Shown: positions 5,059-9,858 of the stretch, one piece after another
Numbering within the stretch: the stretch's first letter is position 1
Layout: every line of letters begins with the position of its first letter
Assembly: GCA_029288195.1 (NCBI GenBank)
Contig: JARFPR010000049.1
Span: forward strand, 1-9,858
Length of the DNA: 9,858 bases
Source of the DNA: Gammaproteobacteria bacterium
Lineage (GTDB): Bacteria > Pseudomonadota > Gammaproteobacteria > GCA-001735895
Direction of reading: 5' to 3'
Made by a program: the position numbers and the translations under genes
Notes under the pieces: generated by a model
What the model was told of the DNA's origin: nothing
What the model saw: only the letters and a program-made list of their open reading frames with translations
The model's database searches: none

Positions 5059-7152
5059 ATGGAGCATTGGTCAGCTCAAGGATTACGGTATCTTAAAGGT
5101 GTTGGTCCCAAGGTAGCGGAAAAGCTGCACAAACTGGGTGTAAAGACCCAGCGTGACCTGCTGTTTCATTTGCCGCTGCGCTACGAAGATCGCACCTTCG
5201 TCTCGCCAATCGGTTCTTTGCAACCGGGCCGGCGCAGTCAAATCGAAGCAGAAGTTTTACACACCAGTGTGCATTTTCGACGCCAGGGTCGATCACGGCG
5301 TGTGCTTGCTGCCAGGCTCGCGGACACCACCGGGGTGATGACGGTGCGTTTTTTCTATTTCAGCGCTAATCAACAGAAGCAGTTCGAAAAAGGCAACTGG
5401 CTGCGCTGTTTCGGTGAAGTCCGATCGGCGCAGGGTGAGCTGGAAATGATTCATCCGGAAACCGAGGTCATCGACGTCGACAATCCTTCGCCGTTATCAC
5501 AGACTCTGACCCCAATTTATCCGACCACCGAAGGACTGCACCAGATATCGATTAAGCGCATCCTGCAGCAGGCAATCGAGAAGCTTAAATCGGAAGGTAT
5601 TGCCGAGACCTTGCCCCAGGCCTGGCTGGACAAGAACAATTTCCCGGACTTCACCTCTGCAATGATCGATTTGCATCGTCCCGAGAATCGTCGCGATAGC
5701 GAGCTGATCGCGCAGCATAAACATCCCGCACAAAACCGTTTTATTGTCGAGGAACTTGCGGCGCATCGCCTGGCCTTACTCGAGCGACGCCGGCAGATCC
5801 GTAGCAGGATAACACCTTCGATCCAGGCAGATGAAAAGTTGCAGCAACGCTTGAAGCAGGCATTGCCGTTCGAGTTAACGGGTGCGCAGCAACGCGTGCT
5901 GGCTGAACTGATGCAGGATTTCGAGGCCGGTAAACCGATGATTCGACTGGTGCAGGGCGATGTCGGCTCGGGTAAAACCGTGGTTGCGGCGCTCGCCTGC
6001 TTACCGGTTGTCGAATCGGGTTACCAGGCCGTGTTGATGGCACCTACCGAAATTCTTGCCGAGCAGCACCTGCAGAATTTCGATCACTGGCTGGCACCCT
6101 TAGGGCTGAAAGTATTAAGCCTGCTCGGCGCAGACAAGGGTAAAAAGCGGGAACAGAAGCTGGCCTTAATCGCTTCCGGAGAAGCGCAGGTCGTGGTCGG
6201 AACGCATGCCCTGTTCCAGGCCAGTGTCGAGTTTAATCGCCTCGGATTCATTATCTTCGACGAACAACATCGTTTTGGTGTCGATCAGCGGCTCGCGTTG
6301 CAGCGCAAGACCCGCGGTGACGAGATGGCACATCAATTGATCATGACCGCGACCCCGATACCGCGAACCATGGCGATGTCAATATATGCCGATCTCGATT
6401 ATTCCCAGATCGATGAATTGCCGCCTGGGCGCAAACCGGTCACCACGTCGATAATTTCCGAGCAACAACGGGGTAGCCTGATTAAAAGGGTTGCCAGTTC
6501 CTGTGCCGAGGGGGGCCAGGTTTACTGGGTTTGCACCCTGATCGAGGAATCGGATGCGCTACAATGCGAGGCCGCGGAGATAACCTACGAAACCCTTCGC
6601 CAACAGTTACCCCAACTGTCGGTCGGGCTGGTGCACGGGCGAATGAAACCAGCTGAAAAAGAGGCCACGATCGGCGGATTTAAAAACGGGAATATCAATA
6701 TACTGGTCGCGACCACGGTGATAGAGGTTGGCGTTGATGTGCCCAATGCCAGCATCATGATTATCGAAAACCCGGAACGCCTGGGCCTGGCGCAAATTCA
6801 CCAGCTGCGTGGACGGGTCGGGCGCGGTGCCCGAGAGAGTTTCTGTATCCTGCTGGTCAGGAACAACCTTTCAGAGCTAGCCCGAACGCGCCTTGAAATT
6901 ATACGCGGTACCCAGGACGGATTTGCGATCGCTGAAAAGGACCTGGAACTTCGTGGCGCGGGAGAGGTGCTGGGAACTCGTCAAACCGGCGATATGAGTT
7001 TCAAAATAGCCGACCTGATGCGCGACCAGAAGTGGTTTCCGCAGGTTGAAGTGCTGGCAAAATTGATGCAACTGCCCGAAAACGCCGGGGTGCGCAGCGA
7101 ATTGTTACGCAACTGGATTGGTGAGCGCCAGGATTATACCGATGTGGGGTGA
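5059..7152 (+). CDS. recG: ATP-dependent DNA helicase RecG
   Basis: RecG is a monomeric double-stranded DNA translocase that reverses stalled replication forks and processes R-loops and branched intermediates. The 697-residue product (E. coli 693) has an N-terminal wedge/OB-fold region (about 1-150, including HLPLRYEDRT at 37-46 and ARLADTTGVMTVRFFYFS at 85-102), then superfamily 2 helicase motifs: GDVGSGKT (300-307, Walker A), MAPTEILAEQH (327-337), DEQHRFG (401-407, DEQH-type Walker B), TATPIPRT (430-437), LVHGRMKP (524-531), ATTVIEVGVDVPNA (551-564) and QLRGRVGRG (582-590). The C-terminal translocation segment LELRGAGEVLGTRQTG (629-644) is intact. TGA at 5056-5058 lies directly before the ATG, so this is the most upstream start; there is no Shine-Dalgarno sequence, and the hairpin at 5023-5048 sits immediately upstream. 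Confidence 0.97.
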   Translation: MEHWSAQGLRYLKGVGPKVAEKLHKLGVKTQRDLLFHLPLRYEDRTFVSPIGSLQPGRRSQIEAEVLHTSVHFRRQGRSRRVLAARLADTTGVMTVRFFYFSANQQKQFEKGNWLRCFGEVRSAQGELEMIHPETEVIDVDNPSPLSQTLTPIYPTTEGLHQISIKRILQQAIEKLKSEGIAETLPQAWLDKNNFPDFTSAMIDLHRPENRRDSELIAQHKHPAQNRFIVEELAAHRLALLERRRQIRSRITPSIQADEKLQQRLKQALPFELTGAQQRVLAELMQDFEAGKPMIRLVQGDVGSGKTVVAALACLPVVESGYQAVLMAPTEILAEQHLQNFDHWLAPLGLKVLSLLGADKGKKREQKLALIASGEAQVVVGTHALFQASVEFNRLGFIIFDEQHRFGVDQRLALQRKTRGDEMAHQLIMTATPIPRTMAMSIYADLDYSQIDELPPGRKPVTTSIISEQQRGSLIKRVASSCAEGGQVYWVCTLIEESDALQCEAAEITYETLRQQLPQLSVGLVHGRMKPAEKEATIGGFKNGNINILVATTVIEVGVDVPNASIMIIENPERLGLAQIHQLRGRVGRGARESFCILLVRNNLSELARTRLEIIRGTQDGFAIAEKDLELRGAGEVLGTRQTGDMSFKIADLMRDQKWFPQVEVLAKLMQLPENAGVRSELLRNWIGERQDYTDVG

Positions 7153-7212
7153 TCAGGTGCATCGAGAAGAAAAGGCGAAAACTGTTACTCGGGGCAGGCG
7201 GGGTTGCTGGAG

Positions 7213-9006
7213 ATGACCGCCAAGCAATCAAATAATCAGCACACCGATGCCTGGCATCCCGGTATAAAATCAAGCCTGCCGTCAGAGTACCTGCCGCTTT
7301 CAAGCATGTTTCAACCAGAGAACGTGTTCTCCAGTATCGAAACCGCTACCGAACTCAGTGATTTTACCGGTCTTGCTATCCAGCAACTTGTATTTTTCCG
7401 GCCCGAAAGGCTGGTGATACACGAATTACTGATCCGTGTGTCTGCCGATATTTTCGTCTCCGACGGGACCCGCTATGAAGATCTCGGCATTAATTTCAGA
7501 AACGTGGTCGGTCGAATTTTATCCGGATATATCGAACCCGAGATGGCGGCAATCTGTGATCTTCACGTGAAATTAACGCAACAGGCGCAGTCAATTATTG
7601 AACAGGAATTAAGTGACAGTATTTTTGCCCAGTCACCGGTTGAAAAACGTCGCGCCGGGTTTAGCCTGTCACGATTGCTTGGATCCGGTACCAAAAAGAA
7701 GGTGCCGGTGGCGGCAGAATCCCCCGAACAACGCGAGCAGCGAATCATTGCCAGCTGGGATGAAAAGGCAAATTCATCTGAGGATCGATTAGCAGCCGCG
7801 ATATTTGGTGAACTTGCCAGGATCGCGCGCGCAATAGTGGCCAAACATGGTCGCTTGAGAGGGGATAAGGCCCTGTTGACGACACTGGCCACAGGGCTGG
7901 TATGCAACAACTATGGCAGCGAAATAATCGGTGAGGCTATTGCACCAATGGTTGCGCAAGCAGCGGCTCAGGAGGGATTTCCGGTTCTACCGGCCCAGAC
8001 TGAACCCGTCGTCATTAACGTCAAGGGCGCCTCGGCATCGGGTAAGAGTACGATGCGTCCGTTACAGAAAAAGCATACCGAAAAACTGGGTATTAACTGG
8101 CATGATTTCGCACTGATAAGTCCTGATATCTGGCGAAAATTCCTACTTGATTATGACGCCCTGGGCGAGGCCTATAAATATGCCGGAACCCTGGTTGGCG
8201 ATGAGCTTCCGATCGTCGATCAAAAACTCGATCGTTACATCGCGCAAAAAGCCGGGCAGGGAAGAATTTCTCACTTGCTGATCGACCGGTTTCGATTTGA
8301 CAGTTTTGCCCCGGGTAAAGACACCGAGGAGGGCAGTAATTTACTGACCCGCTTTGGTCATACCGTCTACCTGACGTTTATGGTCACGCCCCCGGAGGCA
8401 ACGGTTGAGCGCGCCTGGATTCGCGGCCTCCAGGTCGGCCGCTTTAAGGCTGTCGACGACTTGCTCGATCACAATGTTGAAGCCTTCAAAGGGATCCCGG
8501 CGCTGTTTTTTACCTGGGCATTGCGCAAGGATAAAATTGTCTATTACGAGTTTCTGGACAATAGTGTTGCTCGCGGGGATAAACCGCGAACCATTGCATT
8601 CGGTGTTAACGGCGAATTGAACCTCCTGGATTTCAAGTGCATGTTCGATATCGAACGCTACACGAAAATTAATATTGAAGCGCATGATCCTGCGGGCGTC
8701 TACCCGCCCAGTGAGCAGATGGCTTACTCGTTAAATGCGGGGTTCCTGGTAAAATGCGCCCGCCAAATACCCGGAATAAATTTCGTCGACCGTGTCTCCG
8801 GCAGTATTTATGCCCGCATGGAATCCGGCAAGATGAGCTGGATCGATCCTGATATGATTGAGCGAGTACTGGATGACGAAGCCGCAATCGCGGCTTTTAG
8901 CGCGATGGTGCCAAAGTTTGCCGAAAGCACTAGGGAATTCAAGCAGCAGGCCGCGGTGCCTTTGTCTGATGAAGCGCAACTGCATACCATGGGTTGTTTA
9001 AAGTAA
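7213..9006 (+). CDS. Uncharacterised P-loop protein with a zeta-toxin-like kinase core
   Basis: I do not recognise a named family for this protein of about 597 residues (600 if TTG 7204 is the start; positions below use that numbering). Residues 50-140 are a conserved-looking region with RPERLVIHELLIRV (67-80) and a YEDLGINFR motif (91-99). A basic linker with GSGTKKK (160-166) and a helical segment (about 173-260) follow. The kinase-like core has beta strand VVINV, Walker A GASASGKST (275-283), ISPDIWRK (305-312, with D308), a hydrophobic strand ending LLIDRFRF (358-365), YLTFMVTPPE (389-398) and an Arg-containing stretch ERAWIRGLQVGRF (402-414). This order resembles zeta-toxin, PezT and chloramphenicol-phosphotransferase kinases. 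Residues 440-600 match nothing I know. No signal peptide or membrane segment is seen. ATG 7213 has GGGG nine bases upstream. The stop overlaps the moeA start by one base. No antitoxin-sized gene adjoins it, so a toxin role is unlikely. Codon use looks like that of its neighbours. Confidence 0.85.
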   Translation: MTAKQSNNQHTDAWHPGIKSSLPSEYLPLSSMFQPENVFSSIETATELSDFTGLAIQQLVFFRPERLVIHELLIRVSADIFVSDGTRYEDLGINFRNVVGRILSGYIEPEMAAICDLHVKLTQQAQSIIEQELSDSIFAQSPVEKRRAGFSLSRLLGSGTKKKVPVAAESPEQREQRIIASWDEKANSSEDRLAAAIFGELARIARAIVAKHGRLRGDKALLTTLATGLVCNNYGSEIIGEAIAPMVAQAAAQEGFPVLPAQTEPVVINVKGASASGKSTMRPLQKKHTEKLGINWHDFALISPDIWRKFLLDYDALGEAYKYAGTLVGDELPIVDQKLDRYIAQKAGQGRISHLLIDRFRFDSFAPGKDTEEGSNLLTRFGHTVYLTFMVTPPEATVERAWIRGLQVGRFKAVDDLLDHNVEAFKGIPALFFTWALRKDKIVYYEFLDNSVARGDKPRTIAFGVNGELNLLDFKCMFDIERYTKINIEAHDPAGVYPPSEQMAYSLNAGFLVKCARQIPGINFVDRVSGSIYARMESGKMSWIDPDMIERVLDDEAAIAAFSAMVPKFAESTREFKQQAAVPLSDEAQLHTMGCLK

Positions 9007-9858
9007 TGAGCTCTGACATGAATCGTTGTGACACATCGCCATTGCTGGCTTATCACGAAGCGCTTGAGCAGTTGACCAGTAGCGTAGCGGCGCTTGGCAA
9101 GGTTATTGATAAACCCTTGCTTCAGGTTCAGGGTGCGGTTCTGGCGGAATCAATCGAATCTGAAATCGATGTACCAGGCTGTGCGATGTCGTCGATGGAT
9201 GGGTACGCGATCAATGCTGCCGACCTTGCCGCAAGTGGGTCAACCTATTTACCGCTGTCACAACGTATTGCCGCGGGTTCCGCCGGCGAGGCCCTGGCTG
9301 ACGGCACGGCCGCACGCATTTTTACCGGCGCGCCAATCCCGGATGGTGCCGATGCCGTGATCATGCAGGAGCAGGTCGATGCCGATGAGCATGGTATTCG
9401 ATTCGAGTCACGGCCGACCAGTGGCAATAACATTCGACCGGCCGGCAACGATATCCAGCGCGGTAGCATAATTTTACGCAAGGGTTGTCGCCTGAGGGCA
9501 CAGGATATAGGGCTTGCCGCGTCGGTCGGGCTGCAAACCCTGCCGGTTTGCGAGCCGGTCAGGGTCGGTATGTTTTTTACCGGTGATGAGCTGGTAGAAC
9601 CGGGACAAAAACTTGGCGTCGGGAAGATATACGATTCAAATCGCTATACCCTGCATGGCTTGCTTGAATCCATGGGTTGCGAAATTATCGACCTCGGACT
9701 GGTCGGGGATACATTGGCGGCGACCCGGGAGGCGATGGAACGGGCCTCAACCCAGGCTGACCTGGTGGTAACCACCGGTGGTGTATCGGTCGGTGAAGAA
9801 GATCACGTGCGTATCGCCATCGAACAGCTCGGCGAACTGCGTTTATGGCGTCTTGCGA
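9006..9858 (+). CDS. moeA: Molybdopterin molybdenumtransferase MoeA, cut by the window end
   Basis: MoeA inserts molybdenum into adenylylated molybdopterin (MPT-AMP, made by MogA), the last common step of molybdenum-cofactor synthesis. The first 284 codons are present, out of about 400-410 usual. Visible family motifs are DVPGCAMSSMDGYA (residues 55-68, with D65 matching the catalytic Asp59 of E. coli), RIFTGAPIPDGADAVIMQEQ (104-123), NNIRPAGNDI (141-150), FTGDELVEPG (191-200), KIYDSNRYTLHGLL (207-220) and TTGGVSVGEEDHVRI (256-270), the last in the MogA/MoeB-like domain. GNDI replaces the commoner GEDI; the Asp is kept. The ATG at 9006 overlaps the previous stop (TAATG), implying translational coupling; ATG 9018 is an in-frame alternative. 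The C-terminal domain IV lies beyond the window. E. coli pairs moeA with moeB; the partner gene here is the unknown kinase-like gene. Confidence 0.95.
   Translation, partial: MSSDMNRCDTSPLLAYHEALEQLTSSVAALGKVIDKPLLQVQGAVLAESIESEIDVPGCAMSSMDGYAINAADLAASGSTYLPLSQRIAAGSAGEALADGTAARIFTGAPIPDGADAVIMQEQVDADEHGIRFESRPTSGNNIRPAGNDIQRGSIILRKGCRLRAQDIGLAASVGLQTLPVCEPVRVGMFFTGDELVEPGQKLGVGKIYDSNRYTLHGLLESMGCEIIDLGLVGDTLAATREAMERASTQADLVVTTGGVSVGEEDHVRIAIEQLGELRLWRLA

Noticed and set aside
7204..9858. Zeta-type toxin-antitoxin module
   Set aside because: Only the kinase core resembles zeta toxins. No small antitoxin gene lies next to it, the protein is far larger than known zeta toxins, and its neighbours are housekeeping genes.

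Overview
The window is chromosomal DNA of a proteobacterium, most likely a gammaproteobacterium. The evidence is the gene order gmk-rpoZ-spoT-ridA-recG, which is a familiar gammaproteobacterial arrangement, together with close sequence agreement of every housekeeping product with gammaproteobacterial homologues recalled from memory. Base composition is moderately GC-rich and even throughout. No tRNA, rRNA, CRISPR array, transposase, integrase or phage gene was seen. I cannot name a genus.

Layout. Positions 1-159 hold the 3' end of a urocanate hydratase gene (hutU, histidine degradation) on the plus strand. It converges with tcdA (372-1184, minus), which encodes the enzyme that cyclises the t6A base of tRNA. 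The short gap between them (160-371) holds a 131-bp palindromic element with 28-bp inverted arms and an inner 10-bp hairpin, plus a degenerate GTCATTCCC-type repeat at the 3' end of tcdA. From a divergent promoter region, the plus-strand block gmk (1288-1914, TTG start), rpoZ (1994-2284), spoT (2416-4581), ridA (4640-5023) and recG (5059-7152) follows with short gaps. Candidate sigma70-type promoters are visible before gmk, rpoZ, spoT and ridA, so the block is probably one cluster with several internal promoters. The ridA promoter has a palindrome between its -35 and -10 boxes, and a strong 12-bp hairpin separates ridA from recG.

The last third is less ordinary. A gene of about 600 codons (7213-9006) encodes a P-loop protein that I cannot assign to a named family. 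Its middle third resembles zeta-toxin/chloramphenicol-phosphotransferase-type kinases, flanked by long N- and C-terminal regions of unknown function. It overlaps by one base the start of moeA (9006 to the window end, partial), the molybdenum insertase of molybdenum-cofactor synthesis, so the two are probably translated from one message.

Functionally the block joins GMP phosphorylation (gmk) and (p)ppGpp turnover (spoT), the RNA polymerase omega subunit (rpoZ, part of one ppGpp-binding site in E. coli), removal of reactive enamines (ridA) and replication-fork repair (recG). The most promising unexplained items are the uncharacterised kinase-like gene coupled to moeA, the palindromic element, and the two intergenic inverted repeats around ridA.
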